From Perca fluviatilis (Eukaryota; Chordata; Actinopteri; Perciformes; Percidae): a stretch of 64,000 nt of DNA. Where the stretch lies: the NCBI RefSeq assembly GCF_010015445.1, contig NC_053118.1:7377781-7441780 (forward strand), read 5' to 3'. Every line of letters begins with the position of its first letter. Position 1 is the stretch's first letter. Both the position numbers and the translations under genes were made by a program. The notes under the pieces were generated by a model. The model did not search any database. It had not been told where the DNA came from and saw nothing but the letters and a program-made list of their open reading frames with translations. This document shows positions 50,800-62,680 of the stretch, in pieces.

Positions 50800-51172
50800 A
50801 GTATCAGAAAAGCCTCTGATATGGCCTAAAATGCTGGTATCAGCGAGTACTGGAGTTTATGCACCGATCCGATATCATGTAATTTAGACCGGAAGAAAAT
50901 CTACTTTAAAGTAGTTTATTTATGTTCTTTTTCCGTTATGACTGACTGTTAAACTGGATAATGTTAATAAAGTTGTACATGTTTATTGTGTTTGTTCATG
51001 TTTCACAAAAGATTTAACCTGACCAACAATAAAGATCATAAAAAAATCATATCACATCTATACAGGGATAGTAGTATACAGCTGTTAAAACAGGTACTCT
51101 GTATCGGCAAATAAGTAAGGTATCAGAATCAGTATCGGGAAGCAAAAAATGGTATCGGACCAACTCTAGTCA
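50800..51172. repeat. Unclassified DNA-element repeat
   Basis: Has GGTATCAGCGAGTACTGGAG, GCACCGATCCGATATCATGT and the terminal GGTATCGGACCAACTCTA, phrases I recognise from a fish hAT-like repeat. The left end is not defined and there is no TSD. 51173-51807 shows no gene. Confidence 0.55.
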
Positions 51173-52914
51173 GTGTGTTGCCTTGGCTAAGAAAGGATGT
51201 GTTACCACAAGCTGGGTGTTGTTTGAGGTGGATGTCGTACTAAGACCATGAAATATATTTGAAAGCCCCAGATAAAGCTTGCAAGTGTATCTTGAGTTAT
51301 GTTTTACTTATTTATTTTTTGGTGGGTCAAATTAGTCTTTCCATGGTCAATAATGGATGCTCAGCTATATAAACACTGCACATACTGTATTGTTAGCAGC
51401 TCAGCGCCATCTATCTGCATGTCTTGTGGATTTCCAGGTCTTTGAATAAGCTTTTAACCAGAAAGTAACATGGTGTATATGTACAGTATATCCTGACTGA
51501 GAACACACTTTATCCTCTTCATTGTGATCATCTGTGATTATTGTTCGTTTCAGCACTGACTAGTAAAGTTTATTTCTTTTCTTTATTTCTTTATCTATTA
51601 ATGGATAAGGTACCGGCAGGTTTTGGAAATATGCCTGTCCATCAATATTTGATATACATTTTTGTGTGCATTCATTATACAGAAATCAACATTTGTCTAC
51701 TATAGTTTTCTCTGGTATGATATATATATTATTGTTACTATAGAGTGTTGAATTTAAGTTTAAGCTCTATCTATAGTAATGGAAATGTAAATGAATGTTA
51801 TCTATGCCTGATTTCCAGTGTTGGGCAAGTTACTTCCAAAATGTAATACATTATAGATTACTAGTTACTGTCATTTGAGAGTAATTAGTTATATTACAAT
51901 ATTACTGTCTCTGAATTGTAATGCTTTAACCTACTTTTGCATTACTTTTGAGTTACTTTCACCAAAATAACAGCGGAAGTTTGACTTGGCAGGTGGCTTG
52001 TGAAATTCACCACCGGATCAATAAAGTCTCCTCTATATCTACTTTAATACATCATTGATTATTCATAATATTTTGTATAATTAATATGAATATGCAAAGT
52101 AACTAAAGATATAAAAATGGATAAAACATTAATTCTCGACATGTTTCTATCTGTCAGCAGCTCGGACACACTGCTATCCGCGCTGACGTACCGTCACCTG
52201 TTGGGAAAACAGATGTTAGTCTGTACTCTGGTTCTGGTTCTGGTCCTGACCGCGGGAACAGGGACGGGACAGCTCGCTTCAACGCAGCGTAATATCTCCT
52301 GAAAATAATGTCCATCTCGCAAATGTATCTCTCTCTGCAGTCACCAGTTACTGAGATTGTAACAGGTATTTTTTTATTTAACCTTTATTTATTCAGGGAA
52401 TGTTCACTGAGAGGCAGCCTCTCTTTTGCAGGAACGCCCTGATCACATTCACCCAGTTGCATACATTCATACCTGGAAGCTGCCCAGTACAACCACAGTC
52501 TGATTTGCTGGCCACTGAGCAGCTCCACTGGAGCGGTTGGAGGTTTAGGGCCTTGCTCGAGGACACCTCAGTGGTGGCAATACAACAACTGAATATGTGC
52601 ATTGAACAAATTAATGACTGGATGTGCCAGAACTTTCTTAAATTAAATGAAGAAAAAACTGAGGTGGTTGTTTTTGGACCAAAAGCGGAACGATTAAAAG
52701 TCAGCGCTCAGCTTCAAACGACAATGTTAAAAACAACCGACAAAGCAAGAAATCTCGGCGTAGTCATGGACTCAGACCTGAATTTTAAAGCCACATTAAG
52801 ACAATTACAAAATCAGCCTATTATCACCTTAAAAATATATCAAGGGTTAAAGGACTTATGTCTCAGCAGGATTTGGAATTTTTTTTCCATGCTTTTATTT
52901 TCAGTAGACTTGAC

Positions 52915-53731
52915 CAGTGTTGGTAGTAATGGCGTTTAAGTATAACGGCGTTACTAACGGCGTTATTTTTTCAGTAACGGAGTAATCGAATTAATTACTT
53001 TTCCCATCGTTGCAACGGCGTTATCGTTACTGAGAATGTAAAGTGGTGCGTTACTTTGGCTGCACACCAGCTGCCTGGAGAGAGCAGGGGTGGGGATGAG
53101 GATACCGTTACAAATGCGATGATGATTGGCTGGGTGGGCAGATGCCCTGCTCACGCTGTCTCACTGCACGCTCTGACCTTATAAACTGTCTATGGCTCTG
53201 ACTACCACTAAACACAAGACAGCGACAATGGCGACGAGCCAGGGAAATTCAAAAGGTATCGTTCTCGGACTGGAAGTACCGGCACTACTTCTTGCTCATT
53301 GAAATTAAAGGCGAAAATGTTTATGTAACATGCACGCTATGCCCAGGAAAAAAAGACTTTATCCACGTCTGCCTCAAGCAACTGCAAATCTTATGAAGCA
53401 CCTCACATCAACACATGCTAACATGACACTTGTTGCTGCTGCTAAACCAACCCCAAGCCCAAATGCAGCTTGTGTGAGCTCCAGCGAAGGAGACAGAGCC
53501 ACTCTGTTAAAACAAGCAACGCTTGATTTTTCGGGTCAGCAACATCTTTGACGTTAAAGATGTTGTAGAATGTAATAGCGTTATAGAACATAAAAAATAA
53601 CGTCAGTTACTTTGCTGAGTAACTAATTAATTTTACAATGTGGTAACTGAGTTACTAACTCAATTACTTTTTGGGAGAAGTAATATGTGACTGTAACTAA
53701 TTACTTTTTTAAAGTAAGATGACCAACACTG
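52915..53731 (+). mobile_element. hAT element with BED-finger remnant, innermost layer
   Basis: Ends CAGTGTTGG and CCAACACTG. Perfect 8-bp TSD GACTTGAC at 52907-52914 and 53732-53739. Subterminal ACGGCGTTACTAACGGCGTT and TTACTTTTTTAAAGTAA-like repeats. At 817 bp it is an internally deleted derivative retaining only the transposase N-terminus. Confidence 0.94.
53228..53551 (+). pseudogene. hAT transposase N-terminus with BED zinc finger (broken)
   Basis: Starts MATSQGNSK at 53228. After a frame change it reads FSDWKYRHYFLLIEIKGENV and VTCTLCPGKK, which supplies the aromatic residues and Cys-X2-Cys of a BED finger. A second frame change leads to LMKHLTSTHANM, the His-containing half. The frame then runs through a Pro/Ser-rich linker to a TGA at 53549, where the dimerisation and catalytic domains would follow but are deleted. 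BED fingers bind the transposon ends. Not functional. Confidence 0.83.
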
Positions 53732-54335
53732 GACTTGACTACTGTAATGGTGTCTTTACAGATCTCCCTAAAAAATCAATCAGACAGCTGCAGCTGATTC
53801 AGAACGCTGCTGCCCCAGTCCTCACTAACACCAAGAAAGTGGATCACATCACTCCAGTACTGAAGTCTCTACACTGGCTTCCAGTGCCTCAAAGAATTGA
53901 TTTCAAAATACTTTTGCTGGTTTATAAATCACTAAATGGTTTAGGGCCAAAATACATTTCTAATCTGCTGCTACACTATGACCCACCCAGACCTCTCAGG
54001 TCGTCTGGGACAGATCTACTTGTTGTCCCAAGAGTCAGAACTAAACAGGGGGAAGCAGCGTTCAGTTTTTATGCTCCACAAATCTGGAACAATCTCCCAG
54101 AAAACTGCAGGTCTACTGCAACTCTCAGTTCTTTTAAATCAAGGCTGAAGACCTATCTTTTTGATGATGCCTATCTTTAAATAACTGTTTTAACTGCTCT
54201 TTCTTTAAATTCTTATCATTTTTTACTGAAGTTGACACTGTATGACATTCTATCACTGTAACTTTTATTTACATATTTTACTGCACTGTCAATTTTAATC
54301 TGGTCTTTTATCTAGTGGTATTTTTTACAAAATAA

Positions 54336-54578
54336 AACTTAGTCGTCTGGACTAAGAAATAGTCGTCTGGACTATTAACAAAATAAAATGTAGTAGTCTG
54401 GACTAAGAAATAGTTGTCTGGACTATTAAAAAGTCGTCTGGACTATTAACAAATTCAACTTAGTCGTCTGGACTAAAAGAATAGTTGTCTGGACTATTGA
54501 ATAGTCGTCTGGACTATTTACAAAACAAAACTTAGTCATCTGGACTATTAACAAAATAAAATAGTCGTCTTGACTATA
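54336..54578 (+). repeat. Minisatellite, TAGTCGTCTGGACTA units
   Basis: About ten copies of AGTCGTCTGGACTA with variable AAGAAA or TAACAAAATAAAA spacers. Each unit is partly self-complementary (TAGTC ... GACTA). It lies in the L2 3' UTR. Confidence 0.9.
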
Positions 54579-54625
54579 AGAAACGGGATGAGAAACAGTT
54601 TCCGGGTTTTTACAAAGGTTTGTTA

Positions 54626-55005
54626 CCTAGCAGTACCTAACAGTACCTAGCAGTGCCTAACAGTGCCTAACAGTGCATAGCAGTGCCTAACAGTGCATAG
54701 CAGTGCCTAACAGTGCATAGCAGTGCCTAACAGTGCATAGCAGTGCCTAACAGTGCATAGCAGTGCTTAATAGTGCATAGCAGTGCATAGCAGTGCCTAA
54801 CTGTGCATAGCAGTGCCTAATAGTGCATAGCAGTGCCTAACAGTGCATAGCAGTGCCTAACAGTACCTAGAACAGTGCCTAATGGTACCTAACAGTACCT
54901 AATAGTGCCTAACAGGGCCTAATAGTACCTATAACAGTGCCTAACAGTGCATAGCAGTGCCTGACAGTACCTAGTAGTACTAACAGTACCAAACAGTGCT
55001 TATAC
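54626..55005 (+). repeat. Minisatellite, CAGTGCCTAA/CAGTGCATAG units
   Basis: A 10-bp unit in two alternating forms makes a 20-bp higher-order repeat over roughly 220 bp. It degrades at both sides to CAGTACCTA variants. Not CRISPR: no conserved repeat with unique spacers. Confidence 0.95.
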
Positions 55006-55398
55006 TGCACTGTACATTTTATTCTTGACTTTGAATGTTTTTAAATTGTTTTTAATTTTTTCTGACTGCTCTTTCATGTTTTATGTAAAGCACTTTGAAT
55101 TGCCCTGTTGCTGAAATGTGCTATATAAATAAAGCTGCCTTGCCTTGGTAATGAGGGATGGCCAAGCGCTGTTCTTTCACTTTTCCCTCCCAGATTTTTA
55201 TCCTGTCGATCTGGGGATTGAACCCACGGCCTCCCGGTCACAAGCTCGCTTCTTTAACTTTTAGGCAACCACTGCCCCTGTATAATATTACCAAAATGTA
55301 ATTAGTAATGCAATATATTAATGTGTTACAGCAAAAAGGAATACATTACTGTAAATGCGTTACTTTTGTAACACGTTACTCCCAACACTGCTGATTTC

Positions 55399-55826
55399 AT
55401 GTGGAAGTTGTTAATTGGCGCAGAAAAAGAGTCACCTTCTACAACAGATGGCTTCTCAAGATGTAACACCATTTGCCTGGTGGTCTAGTACCGCAATGTT
55501 GCCTACTATTAAATGTATTACTTTTTGAACGTTAGACAGTGTGTGGGAGTTTCTTTGCCAGCGCTGAGTAGCAAAACAGTTTAAAACAATCAACAGGTTA
55601 GGTTCACTCATTGTGAGAAGCCTGACTTCAGACTTCTCACAATGAGTTCATCTTTCCTTGGCCTCCTCCCTGGAACACCTTCCAGCTCTTCAGCCTGCCC
55701 CTTCAGTCAGAATATGAAAAGTTCATTTACATTCCTCCATCCTGCGGGAAGAGCTGCAGAGGCGAAGCAGTAGAGAGGATTCTAGCTGTCTCTGTCCCTA
55801 TCCTCATTAGTGCAGAGCTGCTGTTT

Positions 55827-55827
<1 letters not shown>
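55399..55827. other. Mostly unannotated; short shared repeat
   Basis: 55455-55560 is the diverged partner of 18885-18995 (CATTTGCCTGGTGGTCTAGT, TTGCCTACTATTAAA). A short palindrome (TTCACTCATTGTGAGAAG / CTTCTCACAATGAGTTCA) lies at 55602-55650. No gene. Confidence 0.5.
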
Positions 55828-55881
<54 letters not shown>

Positions 55882-55885
55882 CACA
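55828..55885. repeat. (CA)n microsatellite
   Basis: CA units with one CAAA interruption. 55886-57069 shows no gene. Confidence 0.95.
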
Positions 55886-57067
55886 ATCTCCAGCTCTAAA
55901 CAGGCTGACAGTTTGAAGATAGGCCCACTGTGCCGAGCCGAGCCGAGCACAGGGCTGTGAGATGAGAAAGCCCCTGAGTAAAGGAGAATGCAGGCGAACG
56001 CTTGTAATTGGGCCCTGAGTATCAGCTGCCAAATATCTCCTGTTAGTTCTCTGCGCTTTTTTTTCCCTCTCGCGCTATTACTATGCTAATACTATGCCAT
56101 CTATGCATGCAAATGAGACAGGGTACACTTGGCAGAGATCCTGCCCTCAGCTGGTCTCTGCCACAGCAGCGCTCACTTTTCTCCCACTGATCGCAGACAC
56201 CGAAGCACTAACACACATACACAACGTCACCTTCAGCAGGTGTTCTCGCTGCATCCGTAATATGTTGCAGAACTGCCAGGCAGCCCAAAACTGTAGTATT
56301 ATTCCATTTCTGTGATGCGCTGTGACATCTAACCATTTCTATCCATGTAGATCCATGTAAGATCAGACTGCGTACTGTGTGTTGAGACATGAAACAAACA
56401 GGTTTGTATTTGGCCTTTATTGTTGGAATATTGATGCATTAAAGTCCAACAATCTACAATCACCTATTATAATAACAACAGTTTTTAATGCAAGAAGCTT
56501 TCTCTTTGGGCATGTTTTCCTCTAGGTTTGATTTTCCGCAGCCTGCTGTCATATCTCATATATTTTACAGCTTGTTACCAGCATGTGGATGAACCATACA
56601 TCAGTTTTAGACTGTACAAGTCGGCTTTAGCCCAACTTTCTACTCAGAGTTGAGCCACTTTTTAACAATAAGCTTGCTTTTACATCTGTAATTTGATTTA
56701 TTTTGTCCAGGCCAAAGTGATATATTGTTAACTTTTAGTTGTTTGCTCTGTTTCCTGTCACATTGATGTTTTACAAACAGACAGAGAGGAGTAAATCCAA
56801 AGTGATGAACAACAGCTTTTATCAATATTAGTTTCAAATAAGGCACAGAAATCCCACTCAGCCAAGTTGCACATGTAGAAATGCGATCGGTTGTTACAGT
56901 GAGCCCAGAGCCGTGCACTGTTGGCATGGTCACCAGGGCGCCGTGTCACAAAAGCTCTTTGTTGCTCTTCCTCATGTTTCAAACAACTAGAATGGCTCTT
57001 TAAAAACAGGAGCGCCGTTTCCGATCTCTCGCGTAACTTTGTATCTGTATACAGTACATCCTGAAGG

Positions 57068-57069
<2 letters not shown>

Positions 57070-57148
<79 letters not shown>
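57070..57148. repeat. (GT)n microsatellite
   Basis: About 40 GT units. Confidence 0.97.
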
Positions 57149-57151
<3 letters not shown>

Positions 57152-57259
57152 CAATGTACTCTTGTCTTAAGTAAATGATGACATGATGTGGTGACAGAGT
57201 AAACAAAGGTGAAACGATGTTCCCATGGTGTAAGATGCTGGCCTGCAGGCTGAAGACGT

Positions 57260-57261
<2 letters not shown>

Positions 57262-57310
<49 letters not shown>
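57262..57310. repeat. (CA)n microsatellite
   Basis: About 24 CA units, 113 bp after the (GT)n tract and complementary to it. 57311-57946 shows no gene. Confidence 0.97.
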
Positions 57311-57312
<2 letters not shown>

Positions 57313-57946
57313 AGTGTTCCCATACACAGCAGCCACCGCTAATTGCAAGTTAGCCGAGTTAGGATTACATGAATGAAAGCTCAGTGTTCATTCCACCTGT
57401 AATTTGCCCTGATAAACACATGTTGTGCATTTTCGTTGCAAGCTTGATTGTTTACAACAGGTAGCTATATTTGTCTGACACTTACAGGCTACATAGATAC
57501 AGTTTGTGAAGTATTTTTAAAGATTTCTTAATGGACATATTTTCTCCCAGTAACTCCTACCACTCAGATGACATCATTTTGCATAATAATTATCCATGTG
57601 TGTCTGTGTGTTTGAGATGAAGAAAGATAGCTCTGCCTCAGAGTGGATTTATTTCATTCATTATAATTATTGTTTGAAATTATAGTTAACCAAAATGTGT
57701 TAACACAATAACGCTCGGAGGACAAAAGATGTGAGTTGTTTCAATTTATGGGTTTAGGATATTTCTTTATTAGTTATTTGCCTTTTCTATTTGTCTCCAG
57801 CACATCAGAATGAATTGTAAATAAATGTCAATATTATTGGCCAAATGGAAATCTGCATCCGTCCACCATCAGCCATTTGACCATCTGAGGATGGAGGCAG
57901 ATTCCCATTTCAATGCATTTTCAACTGCAACTCAATTTTATCTAGA

Positions 57947-58574
57947 GGGCCCTATCTTGCACCCGGCGCAGTGCAACGCCCGACACAAGTGTCTTTGGTA
58001 TTTTAAGACCGTCCAGCGCCCACGTCATTTAAATAGCAAATGCACCTGCGCCCATCTGTGCGCCCATGGGCGTGCTGGTCTTACAGGGAGGTGTGTTCAG
58101 GTGTATTGCAACCTTGAGGCAGCAGGAAGTGATCGCGCCATTGACCAACAAAAACCTGGTCTAAAGTCAATAGCGCAGCATTGTTATTTTAACAGTGAGT
58201 TAGTAAAATGCTCCTAGGCTCATTCACATCTTGTTAAACACAAAGGGAAGCCCAGTAGCACACAAACATGTAAAAGATTACAAATAAAAATATTACGGTG
58301 CAAATCCGCCATCATAATAGCAATGCTCCAAGGTCCAAACGCGCCTGGCTTTTAAAGGGAATGGGAGATGACGCTCTGATTGGTTTATTGCATGTTACGC
58401 CCAAAACACACCTATGATTAATGAAGACACTAAGTACAACCCTTTTGAACCATGCACCTGGCGCACGGACCCTTTTTTCCGCCGTCAAACTAGCAAAAGT
58501 GGATTTGGACACTCCCTAAATGCACCTGCGCCAGGCGCTTCACGGCGTGCGCTTAGATCGTTAAAATAGGGCCC
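57947..58574. mobile_element. Harbinger-like MITE
   Basis: Ends GGGCCCTATCTTGCACCC and the inverse of GGGCCCTATTTTAACGATCT, with CTAG-type flanks. Subterminal GGCGCA/TGCGCC motifs recur on both sides (GCACCTGCGCC, GCCAGGCGC). No coding capacity. Confidence 0.75.
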
Positions 58575-59451
58575 CTAGTGTCAAGTCACAACAGGCGTTA
58601 TGTCAGGACACTTTAGAGATAGAGTAGGTCTAGACCACACTCTATCATTTACAGAGACAGGGCGGGGGCTAGAAGGGAGGCACGTGGTGGCACCTGAGAT
58701 AGGATTACCCCGCGCACCCCCACACTCCATTGGGCTAGAATGCTGTCAATCTGACAATTGTGATTTCCAGTGCAGATTTCCATCTCTACTGTCACTTGGC
58801 TGCCTGTTCTACTAATCTTCTTAGCCCTTGTCCCATGACCAATTAATGTTTCCATGGTGACTATCCAAAATTCTGATACCATGGAACCAGCACTGGAATT
58901 GTTTGTCTGTTTTGAAGATAAATAAATAAAATGAACAGATCAATCTATAATGTAAAATAATAATGACTTGCACCCCACTGAACGCAGCCTTTATGTATTT
59001 CCTATCTATTTTACTCTCTTCCTCCTGCTTTTAGTGGAATGTTCAGACAGTTAAATGACAGTTTCACAAATTAATATTTAGTTTGTTTGTGTCAGTCAGA
59101 TTTTTAACACGCAAACTTTTTAGGCAGGGAGATTGTTCTGAATAAAAACAGAATGCATCATCACAGACTCTGTGGAAGAAACACCATAAATATGAATATA
59201 GGTTTTCATGTAAAAACAAAAGTGTGCATACTTACAAAATGCCATTTAGTTGTATTCTGACATGTGTTCTTTGTTACTCTGTTTTTAAAATAAATGCAAT
59301 GTTTTTTCCCCAGATCAACTTGGGGAAAGTGTACTCCTATCTATACTTTGCCAGTACGACTGTGCTGCAGCACACTGAACATCTAAAAAACATCCCTGCA
59401 AATGTCGTTTCAGTCCTTTTGGATGTAAGACGTTGTAGAAATGTGTTTACA
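58575..59451. other. LINE tail fragment and unannotated DNA
   Basis: 58612-58665 is a minus-strand piece of the 42200-42300 LINE tail (GAGTAGGTCTAGACCACACT). Nothing else recognised. Confidence 0.5.
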
Positions 59452-60120
59452 TCAAGGGCGTAGGTTTTGTTTCAACATTGGGGGGGGCACATTATATCCT
59501 GGGGGTTGTCAAACAGTAAATTTCCTGCATTCTGGTGAATTCTGAACAATTTATGCTTTTTCTGCATCAAGTCAAGTCAACTTTATTGTCAATTCTGCAA
59601 TATGGGCCAGACATACAGAACAGTTGAAAATACATTTTTACGGTGCAATAAGGACACGTATAATAGAAAAAAAATTTAAAAGATTTACAAATAATAATAT
59701 ATAATAAGTAAGTAATATATAAAAATAAAAAAGATAAAGTACAAATAAACATAAAGAAAGATAAGTCAAGTAATATGTACAATAAGAGTTATAGTGCATA
59801 TATTGTCATGTAAAGGAAATTATTCTCCTGTATGGTTCAAAACGTTCTGCATATTCAAAACGTCACACGTGTTTCAGGATGCTTATTTTTTAGGAATCAT
59901 GTACATCTCAACAACAAATCTGTTAGAGAATGAGACCTTGTTAAAGCCAGAAGTCCAAATCTATAAAAGACATGAAATCACATCTTATATTTTTCTCGCT
60001 CCCGTTGTGTTCTTTAACCCCCCCCCCCCCAATGTTGCAAAGAAGACACAGTTCTTGTTTTCTGTACATGTTTTGAGCCCCCTGAATGGTTATTTTTACC
60101 TCTTTTGGGTTATTTTTACC
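59452..60120 (+). mobile_element. hAT-like fragment with inserted LINE tail
   Basis: GCGTAGGTTTTGTTTCAACA and TTTCCTGCATTCTGGTGAAT, then GAGCCCCCTGAATGGTTATT near 60074, match 40915-41400. Between them 59568-59660 (TCAAGTCAACTTTATTGTCA, minus-oriented) looks like an inserted LINE 3' tail. Confidence 0.5.
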
Positions 60121-60239
60121 CTCTTTCCTCCCTCCGTCCTCCCTCCACATTGACAGAACCTTGATGACCCTATTTGATCGGGCTCTTATTGAATCTGTTT
60201 AGTATTGTTAGCCCGGTGTTATGGTTTGGGAACTTGTAT

Positions 60240-60606
60240 CTTAAAAAAGGAACCATCCATCTTTGTCCGGTTGGGTCGCGGGGGCAGCAGCTCCAACAGG
60301 GGACCCAAAACTTCCCTTTCCCGAGCCACTAACCAGCTCCGACTGGGGAATCCTGAAGCGTTCCCAGGTCAGGTTGGAGATATAACCCCTCCACCTAGTC
60401 CTGGGTCTTCCCCGAGGCCTCCTCCAAGCTGGGTGTGCCTGGAACACCTCCCTAGGGAGGCGCCCAGGAGGCATCCTTACCAGATGCCCGAACCACCTCA
60501 ACTGGCTCCTTTCAATGCAAAGGAAATAAGAAACAGTCTGAATCAAATGGTGAAGTGGTCCAGTAAGATGATTGGAAAGCCATGGACATATCCCCTGCAC
60601 CCCCAC
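60240..60606 (-). pseudogene. Non-LTR retrotransposon C-terminal fragment
   Basis: Minus strand reads IERSQLRWFGHLVRMPPGRL, then REVFQAHPAWRRPRGRPRTR and WERFRIPQSEL. This is the basic C-terminal tail found after the reverse transcriptase in a common fish LINE group; I cannot name the clade. The reverse transcriptase itself is absent. The plus-strand frame 60205-60675 is a shadow of it. Confidence 0.7.
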
Positions 60607-61289
60607 CCCGAAATCTACGCCTATGTTTTACCTGGTTCTGCATGCCTTTTACAGACATGTCCTCTCCGAGTCTGAGAGAGAAAAGGAACATTTCCGACAT
60701 TTCCCCAAAGACATTTTCCTCTTCCTCTCAATTATATAATTATATTTTAACAATAACTTCAAAAATCACTTTGACAGGATTGACAGGAGCACAAAAAGGG
60801 ATAACTAGGTGTGCTTTTAACTGGCTTTTTTAAACCCCCCAAATATTCCCACAGGAAGCAGTAATGTTTCATCACCATTTGGATTCTCAGTTCAAGTTAT
60901 GGGGAGTTTATTTTTTTTATTTTTTTTTACATCCCATCACTGACGAGAACAGTGCTCTGCTGTGCTATCTGTAACATAGACCAGGAGGCTCATTGGCCTT
61001 CTGACAGGTTATGGTGCAACAGTGAAGCAATGACTGAAGACATGCTGAGGCCAGAAGAGTAAGACATTGAGTCAGATCAGATCAACATTTCAAGATATTT
61101 CAATGCTTCAGAGTTTGGTATAAGTCAGCACAGCGTGGTGAAAAAATATTAAAGCAACAGATTAAAGTGGTTCTAGCCAATTTAACTCACGTGGGGCCGG
61201 ACTGTGTTGGATCAACTGGGAAACTAAGCGCTGATTTAGCAGTGGAGAGTTTCTGACAGGCCTTCTGAATAATTATAGTATTAAGCTGG
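60607..61289. other. Unannotated stretch
   Basis: No gene or repeat family recognised; T-rich run at 60909-60929. Confidence 0.45.
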
Positions 61290-62680
61290 AGTGTCAAGCT
61301 CAGTTTCACCAAGGGCCACACTGGAAAATGAGAATTACGTCAAGGGCCACACACTTTGACATTTGACTTTTTCATTCTTTGGCTGTATTATTGCTTTAAA
61401 GTCTTCTCTCTTACGGTTTTGGACAACATAAAGCCCTAAAAATGTCATGAAAATAGTAACGTTAGTGTTGCACACGTGAATAAGGACTCAGTGTGACTTA
61501 GTATTTTCTTCCTTTACTGGCACTGCAAAATACACAGACACATTGTTAACACATTTCTGTCCAGCGTTTGCTCTTAGCACTACCATACAATGTACGTGCT
61601 GACTCTGTTTACTCCTGACAGAGGCGCTCACTTAAGGGTATACTCCCTCTTGTGGCAGAAGGGAGCAACAACATGTTTCTACTACAATGCCTGAGTGCAG
61701 GGAGCACAGTGACTCTTAACAACATAAAGCAATGCACATTTTAATGAACATGAACTGCTATAATGCAATTAAATTAAATGAAATAATTAATATTAAATAA
61801 TATATATGGGTGGTGGCTTTTCTTATGAACTAAACAGTATAACTTATTTTATGACCTGGTCCTCACATTAGCCTGGCACCGCACTCCAACGTACTTCCGC
61901 TCAATTTTCATTTCCCTTCAGTACTCCGTCTGGGTTTGCGGTATATTCTTGGGTTTTCTCCGGCCAAATATTTGGCGGTCCAATCAGCGAACAGAGGGAG
62001 TGGCTGAGAACGTGCGCTAGAAAGATGTGAGCGAAGCCATTCGGCCCATTGTGGCAACGCCGCCAAATATCCAGAAGTTAAAGCCCGAGCGAGAACAATC
62101 TTTGCTGAGTTGTGTTGGTGGCCACGATGTTGTGGCCCTTCTCCCCACGGGGTTCGGGAAAAGTTTTCCAGGTCGCTCTGTTAGTTGTGAAGGAGTTGGC
62201 TAAGGCTAACGCTAGCGATGCTAATGCTAAATATAAGCCGATAGTTATTGGTCTCCCCTCTTGTTGCACATACGCATGACATACGTCACGACCAAACGTT
62301 AGCGATTGGTTATGGCAGATCCAGAGTGGCTCTGGGCAGATCCAATAGTTTTAAACTTCAACAGAGTACCCGCCTTCAAGGAAGTTAACACTTGTCAATG
62401 GAGAGTGGCCAGACTCTCTCTACAAATGAAATGTACCAGAGTCTGGTAGGACCAGGCTATAGTAAAGCGCAAGCTTCAAAAAAAACCAAAAAAAGTTGCA
62501 AAAAAAGCTTGGCAAAAAAGAAAACGGCAAAAACATCGAGAGTAGAAAAAGACGCGAAAAAAGTCGGCAAAGTAAAAACGGGGCAAAACCTAGGAGGGTG
62601 AAAATATATTGCGAACATAAATTGAAATGTGGGCCGGATCAAAATCTGCGAGTGAGCCAGATTTGTTATTATAGTGTTGT
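61290..62680. mobile_element. hAT-like element fragment, interrupted
   Basis: The left part has CAGTTTCACCAAGGGCCACA and GTCAAGGGCCACACACTTTG. The right part has GTGGGCCGGATCAAAATCTG and GAGCCAGATTTG. Together they match a familiar fish hAT-like MITE missing its outermost right end. A second MITE occupies 61869-62459. Confidence 0.65.
61869..62459. mobile_element. MITE with TAGCCTGG / CCAGGCTA ends
   Basis: Inverted terminal octamers with weaker extended pairing. Subterminal AGACTCTC...GAGTCTGG forms a hairpin at the right end. Lies inside the 61290 element. No TSD recognised. Confidence 0.6.

Larger units (their letters stand above)
52590..54180 (+). pseudogene. L2 reverse transcriptase C-terminus, split by hAT
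   Basis: Plus strand reads [39 protein letters not shown] and VVMDSDLNFK, then a frameshift. At 52914 it is interrupted by the hAT, within the conserved SRLDYCN segment. After the hAT it resumes as DYCNGVFTDLPKKSIRQLQL, LKSLHWLPVPQRIDFKILLL, GLGPKYISNLL, AAFSFYAPQIWNNLPENC and ends KTYLFDDAYL with TAA at 54178. The RT active site and endonuclease were lost by 5' truncation. Confidence 0.92.
52586..55148 (+). mobile_element. L2-type LINE, 5'-truncated, interrupted
   Basis: Starts inside the reverse transcriptase region and ends with GAATTGCCCTGTTGCTGAAA then AATAAAGCTGCCTTGCCTTG. Two minisatellites lie in its 3' UTR. A hAT sits in its coding part. It is the plus-strand counterpart of the L2 at 11789-18635. 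Confidence 0.9.
52372..55280 (-). mobile_element. tRNA-derived SINE split by an L2
   Basis: The minus-strand head (55280-55149) has GTGGTTGCCTAAAAGTTAAA and GTGACCGGGAGGCCGTGGGT then a B-box GGTTCAATCC. The body continues at 52585-52372 (CCACTGAGGTGTCCTCGAGC, CTAAACCTCCAACCGCTCC), ending CTGAATAAATAAAGGTTAAA. The halves join across the L2; GGCAAT (left) and GGTAAT (right) may be its imperfect TSD. Split tRNA-SINE, not a tRNA gene. Confidence 0.78.
51816..55390. mobile_element. hAT element, outermost layer of a four-layer nest
   Basis: Ends CAGTGTTGGG and CCCAACACTG. Perfect 8-bp TSD CTGATTTC at 51808-51815 and 55391-55398. Subterminal sequence (AAGTTACT, ATGTAATACATTA and TAACACGTTACT on the other side) is typical of fish hAT termini. 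Own sequence is about 51816-52371 and 55281-55390. The rest is a SINE, an L2 and a second hAT inserted successively. No transposase remains. Confidence 0.92.

Noticed and set aside
54626..55005. CRISPR-like periodicity
   Set aside because: The units are contiguous 10/20-bp minisatellite repeats without spacers, and the DNA is vertebrate.
60205..60675. 156-codon plus-strand frame
   Set aside because: It is the antisense shadow of the LINE C-terminal fragment on the minus strand.
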